Shown here: positions 36,701-48,956 of the stretch, piece after piece
Layout: each line of letters opens with the position of its first letter
Numbering within the stretch: the first letter of the stretch is position 1
Assembly: GCA_028551475.1 (NCBI GenBank)
Contig: CM052361.1
Span: 7,075,501 to 7,139,500 of the forward strand
Direction of reading: 5' to 3'
Length of the DNA: 64,000 nucleotides
Source: Casuarina equisetifolia
Taxonomy: Eukaryota > Streptophyta > Magnoliopsida > Fagales > Casuarinaceae
Program-made: the position numbers and the translations under genes
The notes under the pieces: model-generated
The model's database searches: none
What the model was told of the DNA's origin: nothing
What the model saw: only the letters and a program-made list of their open reading frames with translations

Positions 36701-39700
36701 TTTAAAGTTATTTCCTTTTAGAGACATTAAATGTGCTAGTTAGTCTGATATGTGAACTAATTTATGCAATAATGAGATTGTTTTAGGCTAAAGTCTTGTC
36801 AAGTGGAGCATCAAGCACGACAGCTGCACCAACAAGTCAGGTAAGTGTGAATGGTATTTGCTTGGTTGCTATGGGCGGTTTTGGCATTTGAAGTTGATCT
36901 AATACATGTGTAGGCCAAACCTGCAAGTTCTTCACCTCCTACCTCAACACAACCAACACAAACATCTGAACCCCCTCCCTCAACTGCAGCAGTGTGAGTT
37001 CATAAACCCCTTTGCCCCACCCCACCTTTGCTTGCTTTGCCTCATTCAAGAGGCTTGTTATCAGTTTCAGTTCTTGTACCATAGACTATAGTTCTAACTG
37101 CTTAACTACTTTTGCTTCTCTGGTTTTGAATCATGCAGGCCCCAGTCTGCCCCTGAGCCTACTAATGTTGCGGTCCCTCCTTCGTGAGTACTGTGAAAAT
37201 AAGTCCCATGTTGAAAGTTAAAGACCATGCATTTAAAACCTTCAGTTCTTTCTAGATTATATGCTTAAGAAATTGAATGTCACTTGTGTGTGTGTGTGTG
37301 TGTGTGTGTATTTATATTTATATTTATATTTTATGTAATTAAAGTGAGGTTGCATCATGTGATAGTTTTGACCATATTCTGCTAGTTAATTTTCACATTT
37401 TGAATATATGCAGCTCAGAACCGGATGTCTATGGCCAAGCAGCTTCAAATCTTGTCGCAGGAACTAATTTAGAGGCTACTGTTCAGCAGATCATAGATAT
37501 GGGTGGGGGGAGCTGGGAGCGGGAGACTGTTGTCCGTGCCTTACGTGCTGCGTATAATAACCCTGAAAGGGCCGTGGAATATCTTTATTCTGTAAGTCTT
37601 TTTCCAGTCGTTGGCTTCATTATCCCCAAGTAATTCACCATGCGAGTGGATCTAGTTTTTCGGTATGAAATGAATTATTTTCTAGCTATACATGTTTTTT
37701 CATCTCTCTTAACTATTGATTTAACTACAGTCCACAGTTTTAACGTGTAATGGGCTTATGAAAATGCCTTTCTTTAGTTGTGAATCATGCTACCCTTACT
37801 AACACAGCAGAGCACCAATTAATCTTGACTGTTTTGCCCAGCATTTTGTGCGTCCCAAAATGAGGTTGAGAAGCGTGACAATTTTCTTGTATCTATTCTG
37901 TATCAATATAGGAATAAGTGTAAAATTTTGCATGTAAAAATTGTAGGTCAAGAAGATTCATCTGAAAACATCAAAGCCAAAAGTGATGTGAATTAAGAAA
38001 ATACAAGCTCGAACTGTGGTTTATAGATGATATTTAGTGGCAGAGTTGGAAATCGTGAATAATAAGGGACTGTTAGGCTTCTGTGTGTCTATTTTTACAT
38101 GTTTGATAGAAATCTTAATATCAAAGTATGCAGTTTAGGTAGTATAGAAGTATTTATACGTTGATCTAGAATGTCTTGTGTCATGATTCATCTGCATATA
38201 TTTCGTTATCAAATTGTAGGAATCTATCTTGATGATTGTCATATTACATGGAGTCCAGTTTTATGTAATTGATTATAAAAACCTACGATCTTTGACCTCT
38301 TAGGCATATGAAGTATTTAGAGCCTTAAAGTATTCTACGTTTCTTTAAGCAAGTACAGAACAATTTTTTAGTGAAGAAAACTCTTAGGTGCTTTTGCAAT
38401 GTTAAAATGAACTCAAAAAGATTGCATATTATACTAGCTTCAAGAATAACAACTAATACCACAAATCTAGTTAATCAGAAGAGATGAAGCTTGAAAACTG
38501 TTTGATAGTCAAATAATTCCATAAGGAATCGATTGGAAATAATTTACAAATTAGCAACTTAGAGCTTACATTATGGACTTAAATTGTATCACTTCAGGCC
38601 ATAAAATCTCATGCACAAAACCATCAAATCCTGGCGATAATCGGGTCTCTCTCTCTCTCTCTCACACACACACACGTGCGCACGCACGTAAACACATGTT
38701 GGGTGTTTTACATGAGGCCGTAAAGGTTTTTCATTAAGAGGGTTTGGACTACACACACGCGAGCGCGTGCGCGGGTGCATAAACACATTTTGGGTGTTTT
38801 ACATGAGGCCATAAAGGTTTTTCATTAAGAGGTTTTGGACTTTTAGGCCCATCATTAACTTAATGTTGAAAAGGCTTAAGCCACGAAGAGGCTGTTCAAA
38901 AACTTAGCAACTATTACCTTTGTTTGTTTGGACATAGCCCTCTTTTGAAGTTTCTCTTAATAACCTTAAGGTCTTAATCTATAGTTTTTATTCACTTACA
39001 GTACTTTCCTGCGTGAATCTCAAAACAAGGGTTCTAGATCATCACATCTATTTCATCATGCATGTATTTTACTCAATGCTTTTTTAGCAGTAAATACTGA
39101 ATAGGTAGATTATTATATTCTCTATGTAATATTGTTGAGAGGCTGAGATTGCTTTAATGAATACTGATACGATCTTCAAAGCCTTTTCAGTTTGAATTTT
39201 GTGCCTCTTCATATCAAACCAGACTGGCAACTTGTCGTGTGAAGTTGTGCTGGTCCTAAATAAGAACCTTTGTTGGGTATATGAAGAATATGGTTTCTAC
39301 AATGAGATAAGCTTGCTGATATGCAAACTAATTCTGTGTTTAGATAAAAATAGTGTTCGTTTTATTCTCTTTCGATGTGGCTATAAGTTGGCCACAAGTA
39401 TGTCTCTGTAGGGTTATCAACATATTAAAGATTAAGATGAAAATTAATTCACTTCAGGGAATTCCTGAGCAAGTAGAAGCTCCTCCAGTTGCTCGAGTTC
39501 CTGCTAGTAGGCAGGCAGTAAATCCTCCAACCGAGTCTCCACTGCCAGCAGCACCAGCTGCTGGGCCCAACGCAAACCCCCTAGATATGTTCCCACAGGT
39601 AGATAGCCTTTTGTACCTAATATTGACCATTATTATAATTGTGTAATGGGTTTCGTTGATCATTTATAATTGTGTAATGGATTTCAAATATCCTGAATCA

Positions 39701-40928
39701 GGGCCTTCCTACAATGGGTTCAAATGTTGGTGCTGGCAATTTGGATTTCTTGCGTGACAGTCAACAGGTGTCTTTTTTATGATTTTCGTTTTCTAAACTT
39801 GATATCGGCTTTTTGAGCAGCTAACTTGCTTCATGTTTCTCAACCATTTGATTGTATATTGCAGTTTCAAGCTTTGCGAGCTATGGTGCAAGCGAACCCA
39901 CAAATATTGCAGGTACCCCATATCCAAAGTCTACTTCTTTTTATTGTCTCATTCCAATAACTAGCCCATTGATTCCTTCTGACATCCTTTTCCATTAAAG
40001 CCTATGCTTCAGGAGCTAGGAAAGCAAAATCCACAACTAATGCGCCTGATTCAAGAGCATCAGGCTGATTTCTTACGCCTAATAAATGAACCTATTGAAG
40101 GGGAAGGGTGAGTTGAATATGATGCATTACCTCTTGCCATCTGTATAAATCTGTTGTTGAATGCGCAGACACTTATTTGCATATTGATGTACAACCAGGA
40201 ACTTACTGGGTCAGGGGGCTTCAGCCATGCCACAGGCTATGACAGTGACCCCTGAGGAGCGTCAGGCCATTGAACGAGTAGGTTTCTCAGGACTTATTCT
40301 TATTTGTGCTTTTCAATTAATTGTCAGTTGTCTTTCACTTGAAAGAGTGGTGGGCTTCATGCCTAGAAACTCTACAAGTGATAGCTCACGTATTCCTTCT
40401 CTAATATAGGTGTTATATAATGATGCTAAAGCCTGTTTATTGTTCTGTCACACAATGAAATTATTGTTTATGTAGTTTGAGGGTTCCCATACACTAATTC
40501 GAATAAGGTAATCTTTACCGCTATCTCTGGATGAAGTAATATGGTTGATTTCCTTGGCACGTGTAGCCTTGAAATCTCAAGAAAATGTAACTAGATTATC
40601 TGTGAGAAAGTGGGACAAGTTCCACATGAATGTGTGGTCTCTAAATGTCTCCCGTGTATGATTGTCCTGTTGTTATCTATGATCGTGTTTCCGAAAATTT
40701 CTTTTTTGCTCTTGCTCATCTTTTTGGTCTGTACTGTTTTCTTTTTGGAGTAATCAATTTAGTTTAGTGAGGCCTGGGCTAAAAGTTGCAATTTTTTTTT
40801 TTTTTGGGCAGCTTGAAGCAATGGGCTTCGATCGAGCACTAGTGTTGGAGGTTTTCTTTGCATGCAACAAGAACGAGGAGCTGGCAGCTAACTATCTTTT
40901 AGATCACATGCATGAGTTTGAGGACTGA
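33783..40928 (+). CDS. RAD23: RAD23 ubiquitin receptor / DNA repair protein (12 exons)
   Basis: Exons are 33783-33848, 35217-35378, 36787-36840, 36914-36993, 37139-37183, 37414-37591, 39458-39598, 39702-39767, 39865-39912, 40001-40107, 40199-40277 and 40812-40928. All introns are GT..AG and phases close, giving 380 aa. RAD23 binds polyubiquitinated proteins and delivers them to the 26S proteasome; it also partners XPC/RAD4 in nucleotide excision repair. Domain order is complete: ubiquitin-like domain (1-76, starting [18 protein letters not shown]), a Ser/Thr/Pro-rich linker (about 77-140), UBA1 (about 156-195, with [11 protein letters not shown]), a Pro/Ala linker, the STI1/XPC-binding domain (about 245-310, with [16 protein letters not shown]), and UBA2 (about 334-376, [18 protein letters not shown]) ending in HEFED. 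The first exon encodes only 22 residues and is followed by a 1.4-kb intron. Length fits the RAD23C/D group of plants; the exact paralogue is not decided. Confidence 0.97.
37285..37309. repeat. (GT)n microsatellite in a RAD23 intron
   Basis: About 12 TG units in the intron before the UBA1 exon. Confidence 0.85.
38646..38675. repeat. Compound (CT)n(CA)n microsatellite in RAD23 intron 6
   Basis: A CT run passes directly into a CA run. It lies beside a local tandem duplication in the same 1.87-kb intron. Confidence 0.85.
38690..38845. repeat. Two-copy tandem duplication in RAD23 intron 6
   Basis: A block of about 60 bp is present at 38692-38752 and 38781-38841 with a handful of differences. It runs from an AAACACAT-TTGGGTGTTTTACAT stretch through TTTTTCATTAAGAGG to TTTGGACT. 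A CG-rich ACACACGCGAGCGCGTGCGC stretch separates the copies. Confidence 0.85.
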
Positions 40929-41724
40929 CCCAAGTGGTTTTTTCTTTTCTTATTTCTCCTTATCGTTTATGTCAGACTTCTCTGTCTAGTTGATCGAAAT
41001 TGTTGTCTTTCGATGTCCCATTCAACCAATTTGGCCTGTAGCCTTTGGAGCAGAGACGCTGTCGAAACGTTTATATTCCTCTTTTCATCCTCTGTATTTT
41101 ATAGTATTTCCATTTATCCTTTTCATGTTTTCATTTCCACATCTCATAATTGTGTTGGAACATGGGAGTAATCCGTTTCTTATTTCCTATGCAGATTTGT
41201 GTATTTTTTTTATGCGGCGGTAAGACGCCTAGACCATCCCCGCATCTCCATACACAGTTTACCAGCGTTGTCGGAAGTAAATATAGCCGAGGATGTTAAG
41301 ATAATTGGATCAGCACTCATTCACGATTTATCTATTAGATTAAGAGAAATCTTCTATCTAATCTATGCTTTGGCTTTGTTGGAATTTGAAGGAAAATAAA
41401 AAAAAATTTGAGGTGTCACTAAATATAGATCGAAGACCCACGCATAGAGGAAAAGTTAAGGATTTGTCACAAGATATCGATCGAATAACCACACGCTCCC
41501 ATTGCTTGTAAAAGAAGAAAACATAGAAATCTATTTGCAAATTAAAATAGGGTTCAAACTAGATTAAGTGAAATTTATGGATAGAAATTTACTGAAATGA
41601 AAAGAAAGGAGCTGTTTGTAATAATGATGAAAAGGATCCTTGCAGTAGCTAACTCCAATTTGAAACACTATCTATTCATTACAATAAGAGAAGATGATAC
41701 GAATGGGGTACGTGACTGAGTAGA
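40929..41724. other. RAD23 3' UTR and short intergenic spacer
   Basis: T-rich sequence directly after the RAD23 stop fits a 3' UTR. The ORFs at 40990-41223 and 41199-41399 have no recognisable product. The spacer ends at the left LTR of a gypsy element, 797 bp after the stop codon. Confidence 0.4.
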
Positions 41725-42260
41725 TGTTATGTTTAGATCCTTTGGAAAGCTATTTTGAGCTTATCAGCCACATGGGATGGGAGTCATGAGTATTATAGGC
41801 AGCTTGTTTTGGGGAAGTCTTGTTTGTTTGCTTTTCTTTACTTATAGTAAAAGGTATATAGTCAGTGTAGGTAAGGGATTAGGTGTCGTATGTGAAAGAT
41901 TGTATTGGGAACCATTTTGTAGGTGGTTAGTAGAAGGTAATCCTTAATCCTTGCTTTGTAGCAAACATGCTTGTTAGGTGTTATATTTGCAGTAAGCATG
42001 CTTGACTTAGTGTTTTTGTGCACATTTCTCTTACATGGGAAACAAGCATGTTATGGTGTACTAATAAGGGAAGTATTGATGATAAAGTCAAGCAATTTGA
42101 ACCCTAAAATTGTTCTAAAAGGTTAGCTCCCTTGAATTATGCCTTTTTATTCTTCCATTGGTCAACATAAGGTAGTCGGGGAAGCATTACATTGATTGCT
42201 TTTTGGGTGATCAAACCACTAATCATCTAGTTACCAAATCTATTACACTTAGGCATGACA
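41725..42260 (+). repeat. 5' LTR of the plus-strand gypsy element
   Basis: Begins TGTTATG and ends near ATGACA, just before the decayed primer site. Direct-repeat partner of 45945-46403. Confidence 0.85.
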
Positions 42261-45200
42261 AATTGGAATCAAAACTAGCAATCCTCATGAGTAATAACTG
42301 CTTAGACACATTAAGTAGCGACATGGACCTTCGTTTTAGAAAGTTGAATGAAGCTATGTAACAATTCATGTAACAAATCTTTGTTGCTTTGGATGCTAAG
42401 ATTGAATGGGTTGGCAAGGGCCTTCAAGATGACTTAGGAGCATCCAACGATGGTGGAAGCAGGATGGGTGGTGAGGCTGATGCTGGAGTAGTTAGAGAGC
42501 CCAACCATGCCAAAGTTAAAATGGAATTTCCAAATGGTGAAGAAGACCTAACTAAGTGGATTTGTTGAGCTAAATACTTCTTTGAGTTTCATAACATTTC
42601 AAAGATAGATAGGGTACATATTACGTTTTGGAATATGCAAAGAGAGATATAAATTTGGTTTTAGGCTATTTAGAAAGTAAAAAGGAATAGATGCAATTAT
42701 GTGAGATCTTATGGTGGAGGATCTCAATGGAGTGCAATGGTTTGAATGAGTTTACTAACTTTTTCAGGGATTTCACTAAGTTATAGCAAGTAGAAATGAT
42801 GGACAGGTACATTCACTTGACTAGCTCTTAGATTTGAACGCATGTAAGAGTGACAACAATTAAGTTGTTTTCTCTTTAGACTAAGAAAGGGCATCCAAGT
42901 TAATATTAGTAGAGTTAAGCTACCAACACTTTTAACTGTTATCAGTATGGTTAAATATCATGGAGCAAAAATAAAAGGGTCACAAGCAATATAGTCCAAA
43001 GCTCAAGGAGGTTCTTAGTTAACAAATAGAAGAATCAACCTTCCACTAGCCATAACTCCTATCAATCATCCACCTGTTGTAGAACTTGCCACCCCTCTTA
43101 AGGGAATAACAAGGTTAATCAAAAGGTTGTCAACAACTAAGATGGTTGGGTGTAAATCTAAAAGCCTCTACATCAATTGTGATAATCGTTTCAACCTAGG
43201 CCACCATTGTAAAAAGCTATTTTTTGGGCTAATTTTGTGGCACTTTCCTTACCTCACTATGAAATTTGTGCATAAAGGGAAAAAGGTTCTTATGATTGTA
43301 GCTTGTTTGGTTAATAAATTGATTGGAAGTGGGGATATAGATAAAGAGCTAAGAAAACCAAGGCTAGGGATTGTTTTACAATTGGTGTCTTTAAATAAGA
43401 CAAAAGCATAAGAAGAGCTCACCCCATAATCACCATTTCAGCAAGTTCATAAAAGCATTTGAAGATGTTTTTGCTAATTCGTAGGGGCTCCCTTTAGTAC
43501 ATAATTTGGAGCATTGCATTTCACTCGAGGATAAAGGAAAAATTATGGTGATGTAATCCTATTGGTACCCATACTTTTATAAGACTAAGGTTGAACACAT
43601 CATCTACAAACTATTAGATGCAAGCGTAATAAGGCACCATAAAAGTGCTTTTTTGTCACCTATTATCTTGGTGAGGAAAAAAGATAGGTTCTTATGCATG
43701 TGTGTTGACTATAGGGCTTTTAATCAATAGATCATCAAGAATAGCTTTATGATTCCTAAAATTGATGAATTGCTCAACTAGTTGCATATTAGTAGTCTTT
43801 TTAAAGTTAAATCTTTATTTTAGCTACCATGAGATTTAGGTTGCTCCTACTAATTTCCATAAAATTGTATTTAAGACACATATAAATCTTTAAGAATGGC
43901 TAGTTATGCCATTTTGATTGTCTAACACCTTAAGTTATATTTCAATCACTTATGAACGAGGTGTTTAAGGATTTTCTATGCAAGTTTATCTTAGTCTTTT
44001 TTTTATGACATACTTGTTTCTAATAAAATTTTGGAAGAGCATAAGGTATGAGTTAAGCTAGTGTTGGAGATGAACTAGCTCTTTGCCAAAAAGAGAAATT
44101 GTGAATTCAAAATGAAAAGGCTCAACTTCCTAGGGCATGTTATCAATAAGGAAAGGGTTAATGTAGATCGTGAAAAGATTTAGTAGTGATCAATTGGCCC
44201 AGGTTGACAAATGCCAAGGCTCTTTAAGGCTTTTTAGGCCTAACATGGTACTATTATTATTTTGTTGGGAATTATTGGGCCATAGCACAACCCTTCACAA
44301 ATAGCTTGAAAAGAGAAACATTCATATGGAGTACTGCCATGGAAGATGCTTTTAAAAGGCAAAAAAAGATCATGACGCAAACGCTAACATATGGTTTGCC
44401 AAATTTCTAGCAACCATTCTTGGTGAAGTGTAATGCATCGAATATAGGTGTTGGTGGGGTGTTATCTTAAAACAAAAAGACTATTGCATACTTCAATCAT
44501 ATACTAACTAGGATGAATGTCCATTTATCTACCCATAAGTGAGAAATAATGGCTCTCATTCTAACTGTCCAAAAATAACACCATTATCTATTAGGGAGAA
44601 AGTATATGGTGGGCATAGATTAGCAAGTTTTAAAGCACATGCAAGATCAATGCATAAGCACTCTAACCAACAATATTGACTATCAAAGTTAATTAGGTTT
44701 AACTTTTGCATAGAGTACAAGCCCAAGAAGAACAATAAGGTGGTAGATGCTTTATCAAATGGCTAGATGTTTCGGATTGGCAGTACATGCTAACGAGCTA
44801 GCTGAGTGAGTATGAGTTGGACTTTTGTGTACTAGACTGGCAGTATGAGCCAATGGACCAAGCTGGCAAGTATTAGTCCAACTTGCCTAGTTTCCTTGTT
44901 GTTAGGTCTTTCACTTGGGTGGTGCCTTTTGTATCTTTCCTTTTATGTTTTGTTGTATTTGAATTCATGAGAATGTAACCAATCTCTTTAATAGGAAAAA
45001 CATTATTTATCTATTTAAAAGTGTAACGACTCTAATATTCAATAAAATTACTATTATAATTCATCATTTATAAGATTACTGTACTTCAATTTTCACAAGT
45101 ACATTTTGGAAGGGGTTTTTTTGTTCGCATGAAACTAGCTTTAACTATAGCTCTACCTATCACACTTAGTTGAATACACAAATTGAAGTTGCTAGTAGGT

Positions 45201-45944
45201 CCAAAAAAATGTATCTTTGGTGCATGGTAGACAAAAAGCCAAAGGAATGGGTGCAATAGCTGCCTTGGGTAGAATTTTGCATAACACCAATATTAATAGT
45301 AGCTTTGGAATGTCCTTGTATAAAGTAATCTATAGCTAACCTCCACCAACTCTTATTCCAAATGTTTTGAGTACCACAATATTGATGTTGTTTGATATGA
45401 AGCCCAAGCATAAGTATGCAATTATCAAGTCCTTAAAGGAGCATTTGCATATGGCATAGTAGCACATGAGATAGGCCTATGAGTGAAAGCATAAGGAGGT
45501 CATCTTTTCCATTAGTTACTGTGTTACTCCACCTACAACCATATTGCCATGTGTTTATGCCAATGAGAAGATCACTAAAATTATCCCCTTGTTCCTATTG
45601 GCTATATGAGATTATGGACAAAGTCGAGGAGGTTGCATATCATTTAAAGTTACCCGCAAATGTGCGCATACACCTTGTGTTTCATATTTCCGGCTAAAGG
45701 AAATTTGTGGGTTAGATAGATGGGGTCTTAATTGAGTTACCCAGGAGCCTATATGATGATGGGTCGCCAACGGCTATGCCTACTAAGGTGTTAGGAAACC
45801 ACCAACAGAAGCCTTTTGTAGAAATATTGGTTCAATGGCAAGGCTTACCAAAAGAAGAGACTACCTAGGAGGATTAGGAATAACTTTAGCAATGATTTCT
45901 AGAATTATACCCTGGGGACAAGGTCTAAGTCAAGGGAGAGCATC

Positions 45945-46403
45945 TGTTATGATCAAATCTTTTGGAAAGCTGTTTTGAGCTTATTAGCCACATGGGATTT
46001 GAGTCACGAGTATGGCAGGCAGCTTGTTTGGGGAAGTCTTGCTTGTTTGCTTTTGTTTACTTGTAGTAGAAGATATGCAATCAGTTTATGTAAAGGATTA
46101 GGCACCACATGTGAAGGGTTGTATTGGGAACCGTTTTGTAGCAAGTTAGTATAAGGTAATTCATGTCTTTGCTTTCTCTTGCATGGGAAACAAGCATGTT
46201 AGGGTGTATTAAAAAAAGGAAGTATCTATGAATGATAAGCAGTTTGAACCCCAAAACTATTCTAGGAGGTTGGCTCCCTTGAATTGAGCCTTTTTCTTCT
46301 TTCATCGTCACTATAAGGCAATCAGGAAGCGTTACATTGATTGCTTTGGGTGAACAAACCCTTAATCGTCCAGTTACCAGATCTATTGCGCTTAGGTGTG
46401 ATC
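45945..46403 (+). repeat. 3' LTR of the plus-strand gypsy element
   Basis: Begins TGTTATG directly after the polypurine tract. It carries an internal deletion relative to the 5' LTR around the stretch between the CTTTGC and CTTGCATGGGAAACAAGC blocks. The right boundary is approximate. Confidence 0.82.
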
Positions 46404-47750
46404 CTTCGAGAAAGTAGAATGAACAGGGGCCTCCAAAAGCTTTTGCTTCAAAATGCACTAAACGATGAAAACTAGTTACTAAAGTTTTACCGTCATGAAA
46501 ATTGAATGTTTTTGTTTCAACGTGGGATCTCAGTAGGCAAATTCATTGACATCAAACCCTTTTCTCTCCCTAAAGAACATTACTGTTGAAAAATTAACAC
46601 GTTTTTTTTTTCCGGATAATATAGTTATTATTTCCCTTTTAGTTTTGAATCTCCTACTACATATTTCAAGTATTTTGTTAACGAATTCTATTAGATTTCA
46701 CAAATTTTTGTTACCTATACAGTACAAAGATTATTAGAATTTGATTTAAAATAAATTTCGGACAATCTTTATGGTGGTATATTCAAACCTTAAATAAACG
46801 TGACTATATCATACCACCTAACGAATCAAAAGGTTTTCGTGCATTTGACAATTATATATTGGAATAGTAGGACGCCGGTGGTTTTACTTCCACCTCCTTG
46901 CACCTGGAAACATGCTCTTCGTTATAGCTGCAGTCACCATTGCCTGAGCAACGCGGGCAATATAGTACCTACAGGGGAGGCGCGTCAATTCGTGGGGCTC
47001 GAAACGGTTTATGTTCAGTAAAGCTAAAGCTGCTAACCCTCGTCAGCAGTCACTTTCTTTGCCTTCTTCTTGGTTTGTCGAATACCGTTTTTATATCTTC
47101 TGTTGTGAACTCAATAACAAGCAGACTTGTTATTACATTTTGACCATGAAAGCTTCAATCCAAATGGTAGACATCATGTAGAATACCATGTGGTCTACCT
47201 TCAAAGCTGGAGGCTGAGAAAAGGTCCCCTGTTGATTTAATAACGTCAAAATTTGCAGTCGGTCCCGAATTCATGATTTCACAATAATGCAATAAAAGAT
47301 AAGGTTGAGATGATCTCTAGGGGCTAAAGTCTTTTATTATTGAGAATCTTGTTTATATAATAATAAGTTCTATGAATTCACATCTATACAGAAAATACGT
47401 AAAGGTTCGCCTTAGGTATTATTGTACCTTTCCTAGCCATGGACCTTTTCTCAGCCTCCAGACAGAGAAGAATACAGATTTTTGGCTTTCTTCTCGAAGA
47501 TGAGGCTTGCAAGAGACAAAAGAACTGACCACGCTCGGAAAGTTCAAGAGAAACGACCAAGTCCGGGGCGGGGGTTTCAATTGCCAAGCAGTCAGCAGGG
47601 AAAGGTTAAATGCTATTTTTCTTATTCGTATGCAGCGGTAGCGGGCAGAATGGTCAGATTAACAAGTATATAAGCGGCTCCTTTCTTGAGGTTCCGACTG
47701 CAAGGGCTCTGTGTTGTCGAGCGCAGCGCAACAATAAGCAAGGGGCAAAC
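46404..47750. other. Intergenic region and putative promoter of the IST1-like gene
   Basis: No gene recognised. It contains a 21-bp perfect inverted repeat (47207-47461) within 550 bp of the IST1 start codon. The stretch 46860-47060 is GC-richer than its surroundings, and I cannot identify it. Confidence 0.4.
47207..47461. repeat. Perfect 21-bp inverted repeat upstream of the IST1-like gene
   Basis: The arm at 47207-47227, CTGGAGGCTGAGAAAAGGTC followed by C, recurs exactly in reverse complement at 47441-47461. The 213-bp spacer is AT-rich and does not itself pair at the inner edges. It may be a hairpin-prone promoter element or the ends of a small unrecognised mobile element. Confidence 0.8.
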
Positions 47751-48956
47751 ATGGGTAGGAAACTGGACGCTTTGCTTGGGAGGAATTCCGAGATCTCTAA
47801 ATTAAGGAGCCTTGCTAAACTTGCCATCTCCAGGATTGTCATCCTCAAGAACCAACGCCAAGTTCGGTGCTCCCATGCCAAGTCCGACGTCGTTGAACTC
47901 CTCAAACTTGGTCATCATGAAAAAGCTCTCCTTCGTGTAACTTGTTACCTCGCCGTCCAACCACTTCCGTTCCTTGTTTCTGTCTCTCCATGTGCATGAT
48001 GAGTTTTGATGGATGTTTCAACAGGTTGAGCATGTGATAAGGGAGCAGAACATGTTGGATGCATTTGTCATTACAGAGAACTACTGTGATCTCTTAGTAG
48101 AAAGGGTTGAGCTCCTAAAAAATAAGTCAGTTTTCAAGTTCTTCGAAGTTCAAGTTTTCAATAGTATGATTATCGGGATCTGATTCTTCTCTTTATATTC
48201 TTCTTCATACTGATTTATGTGTCTATGCCTGCGTTTATACAGGGAATGTCACCATGAGCTCAAGGAGGAGATGGCAAGCCTGATCTTTGCAGCTTCAAGG
48301 TGCGGAGAAGTCCCAGAGCTGCAAAAGATCCGTCAGATTCTCCCTTCAAGTTTGGGGAAAGAATTTGCTGATCGTGCTGTTGAGTTACACAACAACTGCG
48401 GAGTGAATCCTAAGGTAAACAGTGGGATGGTTTTTAGATCTCTTACCGAAGAAATATTTTACTTACAGTACCTCTGACTTGGGATTCAATAGATCATACA
48501 AAAGCTTTCAACACGACAACCAAGCTTGGAAATCAGATTGAAAGTGCTAAAAGGTATTGCTTCTGAGGTTGGAGTCACTCTGTATTTAAAGGAAGATGCT
48601 CCAGTGATTGTCGAGGTACGAAATCTCGTTCGTTGAATAATGAACAAAGTTTTGCATTAGATGAAGTATTGATATTAATTTCGGGACGTGAAATACAGGT
48701 GAAAGGGGATGCCAAACAGAAGCAGGAGCAATGGGAACCCAACAGATCAGCAAGCTTAGAAGGTACACGGCTTAGAGGTGATCGTCACGAACTACCTGCT
48801 GAAGAGGAAATTCAGGATGAGGACTCTGAATCCGTAAAAGCAGGGAAGAAATATAGAAACGTAGCTGCTGCTGCTCTAGAGGCTTTTGAAGCGGCAGAGT
48901 ATGCGGCAACGGCTGCAAGAGCAGCAGTTGAACTCTCCAGGTCAGACAATGATTAA
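47751..48956 (+). CDS. IST1-like ESCRT-III-associated protein (5 exons)
   Basis: Exons are 47751-47936, 48025-48125, 48243-48414, 48493-48615 and 48699-48956, with GT..AG introns and closing phases, giving 279 aa. IST1-family proteins have an ESCRT-III fold. They regulate the AAA ATPase VPS4/SKD1 and LIP5 during multivesicular-body sorting; plants have many paralogues (ISTL). The IST1 domain spans about residues 10-175, with SKLRSLAKLAISRIVILKNQ near the start, ENYCDLLVERVELL in the middle, and EVPELQKIRQILPSSLGKEF after it. The C-terminal third is acidic, then alanine-rich (about 245-275, AALEAFEAAEYAATAARAAV), as in several plant members, and ends in SRSDND. The ATG at 47751 is chosen because MGRKLDALLGRN is where family homology begins; the frame is open upstream but that part has no similarity. 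No symbol is given because the paralogue cannot be decided. Confidence 0.93.

Larger units (their letters stand above)
41725..46403 (+). mobile_element. Ty3/gypsy LTR retrotransposon, near full length but inactive
   Basis: LTRs are at 41725-42260 and about 45945-46403, both beginning TGTTATG and sharing most of their length. The 5' LTR has about 80 bp more, where the 3' copy is deleted. TGGAATCAAAACTAG (42264) is a decayed tRNA-Met primer site, and CAAGGGAGAG (45931-45940) is the polypurine tract. In order the interior shows gag (about 42515-42660, KMEFPNGEEDLTKWI), and a zinc knuckle (about 43155-43220, INCDNRFNLGHHCKK) in which the first Cys is lost. Reverse transcriptase follows (about 43490-43800, with SAFLSPIILVRKKDR and CVDYRAFNQ), then RNase H and integrase relics. 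The integrase C-terminus is at about 45600-45690 (VAYHLKLPANVRIHLVFHIS), and a chromodomain-like end (ILVQWQGLPKEE, about 45820) follows. Dozens of stops make it dead. Confidence 0.9.

Noticed and set aside
36906..37221. Plus-strand ORFs MCRPNLQVL... and MPHPTFACF...
   Set aside because: Alternative frames over the Ser/Thr/Pro-rich linker exons of RAD23 and their introns. The spliced frame explains the sequence.
47610..47750. Upstream extension of the IST1 reading frame to an earlier ATG
   Set aside because: The extra residues have no family similarity, whereas MGRKLDALLGRN at 47751 is the conserved start. The earlier ATG is probably in the leader or outside the transcript.
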